The notes under the pieces: generated by a model
Seen by the model: only the letters and a program-made list of their open reading frames with translations
The model's database searches: none
What the model was told of the DNA's origin: nothing
In this document: positions 25,532 to 33,871 of the stretch, piece by piece
How positions within the stretch are numbered: position 1 is the first letter of the stretch
How the letters are laid out: the number at the start of each line of letters is the position of its first letter
Made by a program: the position numbers and the translations under genes
From: Streptomyces tateyamensis
GTDB lineage: Bacteria > Actinomycetota > Actinomycetes > Streptomycetales > Streptomycetaceae
Reading direction: 5' to 3'
DNA: 64,000 bases
Assembly: GCF_003205575.1 (NCBI RefSeq)
Contig: NZ_PYBW01000040.1
Coordinates: forward strand, 1-64,000

Positions 25532-25966
25532 TCAGCTCCGGGCGGCGGGTGCGGGCACCGCGGCCGGCGGCAGCGCGCCGAGCTGCCGGTGCAGGCCGAG
25601 CAGGTCCATCTGGTCCCAGTGCCTGGCCAGCCGGCCGTCCGCCACCTGGAAGATGTCGATCAGGCCGACCGAGAACTCCCGCCCGGTGGCCGGTATGCCG
25701 AGCACCTCGCCGACCTGGCGGCCGCTGAACGTCATCCGGACCACGATCCGGTCGCCCTCGACCACCAGGTCCTCCACGGTGAGCGAGAGGTCGGCCACCA
25801 CCTCGCACCAGCGGGCCACCACGGCCTTGAAGGCGGCGCGGTCGGGGACGGCGGGGTTGGGGTGCCGGTAGTCCGGTACCAGGCACCGGTCGAACAGGTC
25901 GGGGTCGCCGGTGTTGTAGGCGGCGACGAAGTCGGCCACCAGTTGCTCGGCGGTCGCGCGGTCCAT
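25532..25966 (-). CDS. SnoaL-like NTF2-fold protein of the thiopeptide cluster
   Basis: A 144-residue alpha+beta-barrel protein. DFVAAYNTGDPDLFDRCLVPDYRHPNP is the typical SnoaL opening, and MTFSGRQVGEVLGIPATGREF the central sheet. Family members are cyclases, isomerases or hydroxylases with an internal cavity. Because it sits between the aminotransferase and flavoprotein genes, it is probably part of 2-methyl-Trp to quinaldic acid rearrangement, for example ring closure after N1-C2 cleavage. That step is my inference. GAGGAGAG precedes the ATG. Confidence 0.75.
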   Translation of the reverse strand: MDRATAEQLVADFVAAYNTGDPDLFDRCLVPDYRHPNPAVPDRAAFKAVVARWCEVVADLSLTVEDLVVEGDRIVVRMTFSGRQVGEVLGIPATGREFSVGLIDIFQVADGRLARHWDQMDLLGLHRQLGALPPAAVPAPAARS

Positions 25967-26011
25967 CGGCGGGCTCTCCTCGGTCGGGGCGATCAGGCCA
26001 GGTCGGGGCGA

Positions 26012-27214
26012 TCAGGCAAGGTCGGTGCGGAGCGGCGGATGCACCGGTGCGACCGGCAGGTCCAGGGCGGTGGCGGCCAGCAGTTCCTGGGCGTCCGCGT
26101 TGCTGTAGGGGTGCATGGTTCCGGCCCGCACGTCGCGCTGGGCCCGGTCGTAGAGCGAGCCGGCCTTGAGCGCCGGCGAGCCGACCAGCCGGACCACCCG
26201 GTCCACCACGTCCACCGCGTGGTTGGTGCCGACCAGCTTGGCCGCCACCACCCGGGCCATGCCCTCCTGCACACCGAGCTCGGTCCACAGGCTGTTGCCC
26301 ATCACCTCCGCGGCGGTGCGGGCGATCACGGCCCGCGCGGTCTCCACCAGCAGTTCGCACTCGGCGATCGTGGACTGGGTGAACGGCCGGTGCTGCCATT
26401 GGCGTTGACGCACGTCCTGCAGGCACTGGGTGAGCGCGCCGACCGCGATGCCCAGGTAGACGGCGCCGAACGAGGGCATCGCCCAGCCCCACAGGGTCTG
26501 CAGCAGGGTGCCGTCCAGGTGGTCCTGCGGGAAGCGCAGCGTCACCGCCTCGTCGGGCACCTCGACCTGGTCCAGATCGACGTTGTCGCTGCAGGTCGCG
26601 CGCATCCCGGCGGTGTGCCAGCTGCCGGTGCGTACCTTCAGGCCCGGGGCGTCGGCGGGGACCCGGAAGACCAGGACCTGCGGGCCGTCGGGGTGTTCCT
26701 CGTGCACGGCCATCGAGACCAGGTGGGTGGCCACCGCGGTGCCGGTGCCGAAGGTCTTGTGCCCGGTCACCAGGTACCCGCCGGTGGTGCGCACCGCCTT
26801 GGCGCCGGTGGACCGGACCAGCGCGTGGCCCGGTTCGGCGGTGGCGCCGGCCAGGAAGACGCTGCCCTCGGCCGCACCGCGCAGCAGCGCCGCGGCCTGC
26901 TCGTTGCCGCCCCGCCAGGCTCGGGCCAGCTGGCCCGCCATCGAGAGGTGCATGTTGACCACCAGGGCGGTGGAGCCGCAGCCGGCCGCCAGCCGCTCCT
27001 GGGCCACCACCAGGTCGCGCAGGTCGCCGCCGAGCCCGCCGAGTTCGGCGGGCACGGTGAGGCCCAGGTAGCCGCTGTCGCGCAGTTCGTCGATGTTGCG
27101 GTACGGGAACTCGCCGCGCTCGTCGTAGCCGGCGGCCCGGTCGCGGAACCGGTCGGCCAGTTCGTCGGCCAGCGCGAGGAAGCGGGCGCCGGGCTGGGCG
27201 GGATTGATCCTCAT
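26012..27214 (-). CDS. Acyl-CoA-dehydrogenase-like flavoprotein (TsrE-type oxygenase)
   Basis: A 400-residue flavoprotein with the acyl-CoA-dehydrogenase fold: an N-terminal helical domain, a central beta domain (TGHKTFGTGTAVATHLV) and a C-terminal four-helix bundle. Homologues of this fold act as flavin monooxygenases as well as dehydrogenases. In thiostrepton a comparable flavoprotein oxygenates the 2-methyl-indolyl pyruvate to start indole ring expansion, so that role is inferred. The ATG at 27214 shares ATGA with the stop of the methyltransferase gene, which sets the start; the frame is open further upstream. Confidence 0.8.
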   Translation of the reverse strand: MRINPAQPGARFLALADELADRFRDRAAGYDERGEFPYRNIDELRDSGYLGLTVPAELGGLGGDLRDLVVAQERLAAGCGSTALVVNMHLSMAGQLARAWRGGNEQAAALLRGAAEGSVFLAGATAEPGHALVRSTGAKAVRTTGGYLVTGHKTFGTGTAVATHLVSMAVHEEHPDGPQVLVFRVPADAPGLKVRTGSWHTAGMRATCSDNVDLDQVEVPDEAVTLRFPQDHLDGTLLQTLWGWAMPSFGAVYLGIAVGALTQCLQDVRQRQWQHRPFTQSTIAECELLVETARAVIARTAAEVMGNSLWTELGVQEGMARVVAAKLVGTNHAVDVVDRVVRLVGSPALKAGSLYDRAQRDVRAGTMHPYSNADAQELLAATALDLPVAPVHPPLRTDLA

Positions 27215-28086
27215 CGCTGCTGCCTCGCTTCCGCTCCGAGTTCGGTGGTGTCGCCGCCTTCGAGCAGGTGGGCGGTGACCAGCCAGGTGCGGGCCACACC
27301 GGGCACCTCGCGGGCCGGGGTGCGCGGAACCCGGCGGCCGGCGGCGCTGGGCAGTTCGCCGGGCTCGACCACGTCGGCGGCCCAGCCGTGGCCGGCCAGC
27401 CACGGCTCCGGCTCCGCCACCCCGGACTGCCAGGGGCGGCCCTCGGCGCGCATCCCGGCCAGCCAGTCCTGCATCCAGGGCACCTGGTAGGTGTCGGTGT
27501 TGACCTGTTCCAGGCCGAGCCGGCTGCCCGGGGCCGAGAGCCGGCCCAACTCGGCAAGCACCGCGTCGACCTGCGGCTGGGTCAGGTAGTAGAGCAGTCC
27601 CTCGACCAGCCAGGCGGTGGGTGCCGCCGGGTCGAAGCCGGCCGCGCGCAGCTCGGCGGGCCAGTCCAGCCGCAGGTCGGCGGCCACCGTGCGGCGCTCG
27701 CAGGTGGCCGCGGCGAGCTCTGCCTGCTGGATCAACTCGGCCTTGGCTTCGAGGAGTTCAGGTAGGTCGAGTTCGAAGACCCGAGTGCCGGGCGGCCACC
27801 GGAGCCGGTAGGCGCGGCTGTCCAGGCCGGCCGCCAGCAGCACCACCTGGCGCAGCCGGGCGGCCTCGGTCGCCCGGGTCAGGTACTGGTCGAAGAACCG
27901 GGTGCGCACCGCCAGGACGTCGAACCGCGGCGTGGGCGCGGCCCGGAACTCGGCCAGCAGCGGCGGATTGCTGCGCGCGGTGAAGGCGACCGCCAGCGGG
28001 TCCTCGAACAGCCGGTCCGCCCGGACACTCTCCGCCGCACGGGCGTGCGCGATCCACTCGGCGGTCGGGCCGACCCCGGCGGTCAC
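27211..28086 (-). CDS. LCMT-family carboxyl O-methyltransferase (TsrF-type candidate)
   Basis: A 291-residue SAM methyltransferase of the leucine-carboxyl-methyltransferase family. FEDPLAVAF and RTRFFDQYL open the fold, QVVLLAAGLDSRAYRL is the SAM loop, and FELDLPELLEAK gives the acidic ligand. LVEGLLYYLT is a family-specific motif. Such enzymes methylate carboxylates. In the thiostrepton cluster a methyltransferase esterifies the C-terminus of the peptide, so it is a good candidate for that job. It starts at GTG 28086 and overlaps its neighbours by four bases on both sides. Confidence 0.8.
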   Translation of the reverse strand: MTAGVGPTAEWIAHARAAESVRADRLFEDPLAVAFTARSNPPLLAEFRAAPTPRFDVLAVRTRFFDQYLTRATEAARLRQVVLLAAGLDSRAYRLRWPPGTRVFELDLPELLEAKAELIQQAELAAATCERRTVAADLRLDWPAELRAAGFDPAAPTAWLVEGLLYYLTQPQVDAVLAELGRLSAPGSRLGLEQVNTDTYQVPWMQDWLAGMRAEGRPWQSGVAEPEPWLAGHGWAADVVEPGELPSAAGRRVPRTPAREVPGVARTWLVTAHLLEGGDTTELGAEARQQR

Positions 28087-28655
28087 CGGGCGCCGCGCGG
28101 CTGGACGGGCGGCGCGGCGGCACCGGCGGCCGCGGTGAGCGTCTCCAGGCCGCGCTGCAGCGAGTCGCGCAGCATCCGCTGCTGCATCCGGCGCATCAGC
28201 CGGTAGTAGAGCTCACCCGGCTTGTTGCGGGCCCGCAGGACCACCCCGAGCCGGGCGACCGGCTCGGTGACCAGGAAGGAGACCCTGAAGTCCCAGAACG
28301 GGTCGGTGTCGCCCAGCACCACCTCGTGGTCCTCGATGCTGTACACCTGCCAGGGGCCGAACCGGTCGCCGACCACCAACTCGGGCAGTTCCTTGTTCCG
28401 GCGGTGGGTGTTGGGCACGACGCCGAAGGGCTTGAAGATCACGCCCTGGATCGCGGTCAGCGCGTCACCGAAGGCCTGCAGCCGCTCCGGTACCAGGTTG
28501 GGGCGGGCCATCGCGGCGCGGGCCAGTTGCGGTGCCGTGATCGGCACCGTGCCGGGCAGGTCGGCCTCGACGGCCGCCGCCGCCAGGTGCGGGGCGTCCA
28601 GTTGGAAGGCGGCGAGCCGGGTGCCCTCGGGCACGGCGCACTCTCGGAACCGCAT
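28083..28655 (-). CDS. DUF2867 protein of the thiopeptide cluster
   Basis: A 190-residue protein matching DUF2867. FGDALTAIQGVIFKPFGVVPN precedes VGDRFGPWQVYSIEDHEVVLGDTDPFWDFRVSFLV, with VLRARNKPGELYYRLMRRMQQ near the end. The fold is START-like in related proteins. No biochemical function is established that I can name. It is embedded in the quinaldic-acid operon with four-base overlap, so a role in that branch or in binding an intermediate is likely. AGGGAG seven bases before ATG marks it as the start of the coupled gene block. Confidence 0.7.
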   Translation of the reverse strand: MRFRECAVPEGTRLAAFQLDAPHLAAAAVEADLPGTVPITAPQLARAAMARPNLVPERLQAFGDALTAIQGVIFKPFGVVPNTHRRNKELPELVVGDRFGPWQVYSIEDHEVVLGDTDPFWDFRVSFLVTEPVARLGVVLRARNKPGELYYRLMRRMQQRMLRDSLQRGLETLTAAAGAAAPPVQPRGAR

Positions 28656-28718
28656 GTGATCACTCCCTGGTGCGGGGGGACGGGTCGGCCGGAAATGCCG
28701 TGGCCGGGGAACGCCGGA

Positions 28719-29729
28719 TCAGCTGGGGAAATGGCGGTCCAGCCAGCCGGCGGCGGCCGCGAACCATTGCACGGCATTCTCGTGGAGATTCATCGCGTGT
28801 CCGGCGCCCGGCAGCACGTAGCCTTCGGGGCCGGCGCTCGGCGAATAGTCGGACTGTTCGTTCCGGACGATATCCGCAGCAGTGCTGCAGGGAAATGCGA
28901 ACGGACCGCCGCAGAAAAGCTGGTCGTATTCGCCGACGGAAATCATGACCGGTACGCCGACGGATCTCGATATCGCCGGATCGGCCGCCGCGGGAATGGT
29001 CTGCTCCTCGCCCGTCGTCATGGTCGACTTGGTCAGCTCGTCCCAGCCGACCACGGCCGGCGAGGAATCCGCGGCGGCGTAGAAGAAGTCGGATCTGGTG
29101 CCCGGCAGTGTGCTCAGGTAGCCGGCCGGCTCGGTGCCCGCGGCGAACTGCGGATCCTGCGAGGCGGGCTGCATGTCGCTGAACAGGGTGCCCAGCTTGG
29201 GCCCGTAGGTGTGCAGGAAGCCGCTGGCGATGACGCCGTCCACGTCGTGGAAGGTGGCCGCTTCGAGCAGCGCGAGGCTGCTGCCGACCGAGTGGCCGAC
29301 CAGGACGACGCGCCGGAAGTGCAGTTCGGTGCGGGCCTCGGCGACCACCTGGTGCAGCACCCCGGCCTCGTTGGCCATGGTCAGCAGGTCGGCGGGGGGC
29401 CGGCTGCTTTCGCCGGTGCCGGGCCGGTCGATCGTCAGGGTCGACCCGCCGTGACCAGCCATCCAGCTCACGTAGGAGGGGCGCCCGGGGGCCGACGGCA
29501 GCATCCAGTAGGCCCGGTCGTAGGTGGCGCCGGCCACCAGGATCTGCAGGGGGGCCTCATGCCGCGCACCCGGCGGGGAGCAGAGCACCGCGCTGACCCG
29601 CACCGGTGTGCCGGCGGTCAGGGTGGCGGCGAAGTGGGCCGGGGTGCAGGCGGGTTCGGCGTCGACTGGTACGGGCCGCGGATCGGCAGCGGCCGGGCCG
29701 CCGGTGGTCCACAGGATCAGGCAGCCCAC
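28719..29729 (-). CDS. Exported alpha/beta hydrolase in the thiopeptide cluster
   Basis: A 336-residue alpha/beta hydrolase. VVLVGHSVGSSLALLEA holds the nucleophile Ser, SVGEYDQLF the acid, and GAGHAMNLHE the catalytic His, so it looks active. The N-terminus is a signal peptide (hydrophobic stretch ending GPAAA before DPRP). The GTG at 29729 lies inside the hydrophobic core: the frame stays open upstream with VLRTITTLAVL, but no standard start codon precedes it. The true start, or a frameshift, is unresolved. A thiostrepton-cluster hydrolase removes the C-terminal methyl ester. Secretion would be unexpected for that, so the role is open. Confidence 0.7.
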   Translation of the reverse strand: MGCLILWTTGGPAAADPRPVPVDAEPACTPAHFAATLTAGTPVRVSAVLCSPPGARHEAPLQILVAGATYDRAYWMLPSAPGRPSYVSWMAGHGGSTLTIDRPGTGESSRPPADLLTMANEAGVLHQVVAEARTELHFRRVVLVGHSVGSSLALLEAATFHDVDGVIASGFLHTYGPKLGTLFSDMQPASQDPQFAAGTEPAGYLSTLPGTRSDFFYAAADSSPAVVGWDELTKSTMTTGEEQTIPAAADPAISRSVGVPVMISVGEYDQLFCGGPFAFPCSTAADIVRNEQSDYSPSAGPEGYVLPGAGHAMNLHENAVQWFAAAAGWLDRHFPS

Positions 29730-30218
29730 CAGGACGGCCAGGGTCGTGATGGTGCGTAGAACGTGTGCGGTGGAACGTTGCGGACGTGAACTCGGACATC
29801 GTGTGCCTACGTGCGAGTACAGGGTTGTTCCCCCAGGTCAAGGTCGCAGGGTGGACGTCACAAAGGCAGCGCTCGACGCCTCTCGGCGCGAGTGACAGTG
29901 ACTACGGTTGACCGGCTCGGCAGTGCTCGTGGACTGCGCAGCTGAAAGCCAGTCAAACCCCGCACCCGTGAACCTGTCAAGGGCTGTGTCGCGCCGCGTC
30001 GGTTCGGACATGTCCGACATCGGGGACGGCCCGGGCAAACATCGAATCGGTGGTGGACATATCAATCGGGCATGTGCTTGCATCGAAATGCCTCGGACTT
30101 GGCGAGCGTGACGAGAGCCGAGTTTTCTCTTGAGTGCGCCGCCGAGTTCCCGTAGGCAGTCAAATGCACCGGCCCATCGGCCGGCTGTAAAGAACTCAGT
30201 GATGGAGAGGTCTTTATC
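29730..30218. promoter_or_regulatory. Divergent control region of the thiopeptide cluster
   Basis: About 490 bases separate the leftward and rightward operons. The perfect palindrome TCGGACA-TGTCCGA (30004-30017) is a candidate operator. Rightward, TTGAGT (30130-30135), 17 bp, TAGGCA (30153-30158) could drive the precursor, with a transcript start near 30165. Leftward, TTGACA (29975-29980 minus), 17 bp, TTTGAC could serve the hydrolase operon. Short ORFs in this region lack ribosome-binding sites and are not credible genes. No regulator in the window can be tied to it. Confidence 0.4.
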
Positions 30219-30401
30219 ATGAGCGCTCCCACCGAAATCCAGAACCTCGGCGTCGTGGGCCTGACCGGGCTCGACACCGACACCCTCGAGATCAGCGACT
30301 ACCTGGACGAGTCGCTGCTGGACGAGCACGACCTGACCGTGACCATGGTCGCCTCGGCCTCCTGCACCACCTGCATCTGCACCTGCAGCTGCAGCTCCTG
30401 A
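30219..30401 (+). CDS. Thiopeptide precursor peptide (thiostrepton/thiopeptin type)
   Basis: A 60-residue precursor. Residues 1-43 form an acidic leader (LTGLDTDTLEISDYLDESLL region). The core, residues 44-60, is VASASCTTCICTCSCSS, coded at 30348-30398. Five Cys, six Ser/Thr upstream and between them, and the C-terminal Ser-Ser are the substrate pattern for azole, dehydroalanine and central-ring formation. From memory thiostrepton has Ile at core position 1 and siomycin has Val-Ser at 1-2. Val-Ala here therefore gives a thiopeptin-like sequence. GGAGAGG lies eight bases before ATG. A hairpin follows the stop. Confidence 0.97.
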   Translation: MSAPTEIQNLGVVGLTGLDTDTLEISDYLDESLLDEHDLTVTMVASASCTTCICTCSCSS

Positions 30402-30414
30402 CACACCGTTGAGG

Positions 30415-30442
30415 ACCGCTCCCGCCACCCGGCGGGGGCGGT
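30415..30442 (+). terminator. Hairpin between precursor and modification genes
   Basis: ACCGCTCCCGCC (30415-30426) pairs with GGCGGGGGCGGT (30431-30442) through 12 positions, one of them a wobble, with a four-base loop. It lies 14 bases after the precursor stop. As there is no obvious new promoter before the hydrolase gene, it probably acts as a partial terminator giving excess precursor mRNA. Confidence 0.6.
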
Positions 30443-30503
30443 TCTCGCCCCCTGACCTCCACCACGACGCCGGCACTCCGGCGATCACGAGAGGATCCGG
30501 CCC

Positions 30504-31256
30504 TTGCGACCACTGATACTCGTGCACGGCCTGATGGGCACCGCGGCCACGCACTTCGGCGCCTGCGCCCAGTTGTGGACCCGACCGGTCGTGACGCCCG
30601 GCCTGCCCGGCCACGGGGCGGACCCGCAGGTCCCGGCGCATCCGGCCCGGGTGGCGATCGAACGGCTGCAGGCCGAGATCCGGGCCCAGGAGCAGGCTCC
30701 ACTGCTGGTCGGGCTCTCCTACCTCGGTGCCGCCGTCGCGCTGCGGGCGGCCCAGGCCGCAGACTCCGGAGCTGTGCACGGGGTGGTCCTGTCCGGGTAC
30801 TCGCTGGTGGTCGGCCCGAGCACGCTCGGCCGCTGGCTGACCGGCTTCATCGGGCTGGCCGCCCAACAGCAGGCCACCCGCGACCACTTCGCCGCCCTGC
30901 ACGGTCCCGACTGGGACCACCTGCTGACCGCCACCGCCGCCGAACTGTCCGACGGCTGCCTGGTCCTGCCGGACGCCGCCGACCTGGCCCGGCTGGAGCT
31001 GCCGGTTCTGCTGGCCAACGGCGCCCTGCTGGAGAACGAACGCCTCTCCGCGCAGCCGGCCGCCGAAGCGGGCGCGGACGTGGCATTGCTGGCCGGGGCC
31101 GGCCACCTGGTGCCGCCGGACAGCCCGCGCAGCTTCGTCGCCGTGGTGGAGGAGTTCAGCGACCGGATCGACCAGCGGCGCACCACCTTCCACGAGCGCC
31201 GGCGCGCCGCCGAGCGGCAGCAGACGGCGGCCGTCCCCGACGGGGCCGCCGCGTGA
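30504..31256 (+). CDS. Alpha/beta hydrolase for leader removal and macrocyclisation (TsrI-type)
   Basis: A compact 250-residue alpha/beta hydrolase without a signal peptide. LILVHGLMG is the oxyanion region, VGLSYLGAAVAL the nucleophile elbow (Ser in GLSYLG) and AGAGHLVPPD the catalytic His. It directly follows the precursor, as the dual-function hydrolase does in thiostrepton. There the enzyme cuts off the leader and opens the quinaldate epoxide with the freed amine to close the second ring. The start is TTG 30504, with GAGAGGA upstream, fixed by the beginning of the conserved strand. It ends in a GTGA overlap with the dehydratase gene. Confidence 0.83.
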   Translation: MRPLILVHGLMGTAATHFGACAQLWTRPVVTPGLPGHGADPQVPAHPARVAIERLQAEIRAQEQAPLLVGLSYLGAAVALRAAQAADSGAVHGVVLSGYSLVVGPSTLGRWLTGFIGLAAQQQATRDHFAALHGPDWDHLLTATAAELSDGCLVLPDAADLARLELPVLLANGALLENERLSAQPAAEAGADVALLAGAGHLVPPDSPRSFVAVVEEFSDRIDQRRTTFHERRRAAERQQTAAVPDGAAA

Positions 31257-33871
31257 GCGCGCGACTGGTGCCCTACGGGGTGGTGCGGATCTGCAGCCTG
31301 CCGGTCTCGGTGCTGAGCGAGCTCGGCTCCCCGAAGCTGGCTGAACTTGCCGATCAAGTAGCGCAGTTGACCAGTCATTGGATCGAGGCCGCAGCCGCCG
31401 CGGCACAGGCGCTGACCACGGTGGTGCCGGAGCTGTCCGACCGCCGGCAGCGCAGCGCGGTCCTCGCGCTGCGCCGCCGGCTGCACCAGGGCGGCGAGCT
31501 GACCGAGGACGAGCTGCAGCCGCTCGCCGAGCTCCCGGACGGCTGCCGGCTCCCCCGCCTCGCCGAGCTGGTGGCACTGGCCCGGAGCCGGCAGGAGGCG
31601 GCCGAGCGGCTCGCCGCCGACTACCAGCGGGCCTGGACGGCCGAGCAGCGGGTGCTGGCCGAGGCGGCCGCCCGCCCCGAACTGCGCACCACCGCCCAGC
31701 TGACCGCGGCCGGCATGCTGGAGAACCTGGACCGGTTCGCCGCCGCCGTCAGCCCGGCCGACGGCCCCGCACGCGACAAGCGCTCCCGGACCACCGAGGC
31801 GACGCTGGTGAACCTGGTCAGCCGCAGCGCGCTCAAGCCCTCCCCGTTCGGCCAGTTGGTGTACACCCGGCCGGTCGGTTTCGACACGCGGCTCGGGCCC
31901 ACCGGCGCGCAGCTCGACCCCACCGCGGGAGGAGAGCAGCGGCAGTCGGTCTGCCGGCTGCCCCGCCAACTGGTCAGCTGGGTGGAGCGCACCCTGGCCC
32001 AGCACCCCTCGATGGCCGCGGCCGTGGTGCTGCGCCGGGCGCCACTGGTGGCCGTGACCGCCAAGGGCGTGGTCTTCCTGCTCCGGGGCCGCGACGGCAC
32101 CCACACCGCCGCCGCGGTGGAGCGGATCGTGCGCGTGCAGCCGTCCCCGGTGCTGGACGCGGTGCTGGCACTGCCGGCCGACCTGCCGGTCCCGGCGGCT
32201 GAACTGCGCCGCCGCTGCTCCGCGTTCCCGGGCGGCGGCGCCGAGCTGGACGCGCTGATCGGGCAGGGCGTGCTGGCCGCGGACCTGGGGGTCGGGGAGC
32301 AGGAACTCGATCCGCTCTGCGTGCTGACCGCCCGCACCACCGACGGTGACCCGCAGTTGCACGCGGCGATCTCGCAACTGGCGCAACTCGAACGTGAGTT
32401 CGGCGAAGCCACCACCGACCGCCGGGCCGCCCTGCTGGCCGACGCGCGGGCGGCCGTGGCACAGCTGGCCGAGTGCTGCGCGGTGCCGCCCCCGCCGCTG
32501 GAGGCGGCCCGGACCCTGGTCTACGAGGACAGCGTGGTCACCGCCGTGCAGCGCGAGCAGCCCGGCCGATGGGCGGCGCACCTGCCCGCCCTGACCACCC
32601 TGCACCGGCTGATCCCGCTCTTCGACGACGACGCCCACGTCCGGGCGATCGCCGGCCAGGTGGTGCGGGAGGCCTTCGGCCCGGGCCCGCACCGCCTGCT
32701 CACCCTCTACTCGGCGATGTCCACGCCCAAGCTGCGCGCCTTGCTGACGGCACGACTGGTCGACGTGACCGCACCCGTCCCCAGCCGGCTGCGGCAGCTG
32801 CAGGACGAGGTGCTGGACCAGGGCGACCGCTCGGCGCCCGAGGAGGCGCTGCTGGATGCGGCCCGGCTGGCCGCGGTCGCCGACCGCACGCCGGACTGGG
32901 TGTCGCACTGGCCCCGGGTGCACTGGCAGGTGCAGCGCCACGCCGCCGCGGGGCAGCCGGAGCAACTGGTGGTCAACAGCGGCGCCACCGGCTACGGCCG
33001 GGCCATCTCCCGGTTCTGCGCGGCCTACGACGGAGCACCGAGCCCGGCGGTCGGCTTCACCGAGGCGGTGCGGGCCGACCTGGCCCGGGACGACGACCCG
33101 GCCGCCCCGCTCACCGACCTGTCCGCGGTGCTCGGGATCAACGCCAACGTGCACCCGCCGCTGCTCGCCCGCCACCTCCGCTACCCGTGCGGCACCCCGC
33201 AGGACTGGGGCGGCGAGGGGATCTCGCTGGAGGACTGCTGGGCCGAGGTCGATCCGGCCGGGCGGCTGATCCTGCGTCAGGGGCGGCAGGGACCGCCGCT
33301 GCGCCTGGTCACGCTCAACTTCCTGCTCAACGACCTGGCCCCGCAGCTGTACCGGTTCCTGCACTTCTTCGGCATCGGGAGCCTGGGCAACCTCGCCTGG
33401 TGGGACCGGGTCGACCAGCGCGCGGGCCGGTCCGACGCGGTGCGCCACTACCCGCGGCTGCGCCTGGACAGCCTGGTGCTGGCCCGCCGCACCTGGAAGA
33501 TCCCGCGCGCCGAACTGCCCGCGCTGGACGGCCTGTCGGATCCGGACGCGTTCTCGGCGGTGCGCGCCTGGCGGGCCCGGCTGTCGCTGCCGGAGCAGGT
33601 GTTCTGGCGCTCCTACAGCATCCCCGACCCGCTGCTGGTGGTCGGTGAGCAGGAGCGCGAGCAGCTCACCCGGAGCCTGGCCGGCTTCCCCAGCGCGGCC
33701 GAACGCAAGCCCGCCTTCCTCGACTTCACCAGCGTCACCAGCGTGCGCACCTGGCAGCGTGCGCTGCGGCGCCACGGCCCGGAGCTCACCGTGCAGGAGT
33801 GCCTGCCGCTACCGGGGACCGAGCCGGTCACCCGCGAATTCACCATCGAGACCTCAGGACCGGCCCGATGA
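31253..33871 (+). CDS. LanB-type dehydratase, glutamylation component (TsrJ-type)
   Basis: An 872-residue protein of the lantibiotic-dehydratase N-terminal family. SRSALKPSPFGQLVYTRPVG matches the conserved RTxxKpSPFg region. RLVTLNFLLNDLAPQLYRFLHFFG and HYPRLRLDSLVLARRTWKI near the end are the other family blocks. It transfers Glu from glutamyl-tRNA to Ser/Thr of the precursor; the elimination partner is the next gene. GTG 31253 overlaps the hydrolase stop by GTGA. In split thiopeptide systems this size is normal, because the elimination domain is separate. Confidence 0.9.
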   Translation: MSARLVPYGVVRICSLPVSVLSELGSPKLAELADQVAQLTSHWIEAAAAAAQALTTVVPELSDRRQRSAVLALRRRLHQGGELTEDELQPLAELPDGCRLPRLAELVALARSRQEAAERLAADYQRAWTAEQRVLAEAAARPELRTTAQLTAAGMLENLDRFAAAVSPADGPARDKRSRTTEATLVNLVSRSALKPSPFGQLVYTRPVGFDTRLGPTGAQLDPTAGGEQRQSVCRLPRQLVSWVERTLAQHPSMAAAVVLRRAPLVAVTAKGVVFLLRGRDGTHTAAAVERIVRVQPSPVLDAVLALPADLPVPAAELRRRCSAFPGGGAELDALIGQGVLAADLGVGEQELDPLCVLTARTTDGDPQLHAAISQLAQLEREFGEATTDRRAALLADARAAVAQLAECCAVPPPPLEAARTLVYEDSVVTAVQREQPGRWAAHLPALTTLHRLIPLFDDDAHVRAIAGQVVREAFGPGPHRLLTLYSAMSTPKLRALLTARLVDVTAPVPSRLRQLQDEVLDQGDRSAPEEALLDAARLAAVADRTPDWVSHWPRVHWQVQRHAAAGQPEQLVVNSGATGYGRAISRFCAAYDGAPSPAVGFTEAVRADLARDDDPAAPLTDLSAVLGINANVHPPLLARHLRYPCGTPQDWGGEGISLEDCWAEVDPAGRLILRQGRQGPPLRLVTLNFLLNDLAPQLYRFLHFFGIGSLGNLAWWDRVDQRAGRSDAVRHYPRLRLDSLVLARRTWKIPRAELPALDGLSDPDAFSAVRAWRARLSLPEQVFWRSYSIPDPLLVVGEQEREQLTRSLAGFPSAAERKPAFLDFTSVTSVRTWQRALRRHGPELTVQECLPLPGTEPVTREFTIETSGPAR

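Noticed and set aside
29838..30283. Short ORFs on both strands in the cluster control region
   Set aside because: None has a Shine-Dalgarno sequence or a familiar motif; they overlap promoter-like elements and the precursor gene.
30719..33775. A 1018-codon antisense frame opposite the first LanB gene
   Set aside because: No recognisable domain. It mirrors high GC3 in the sense gene, which has conserved blocks and coupled starts.
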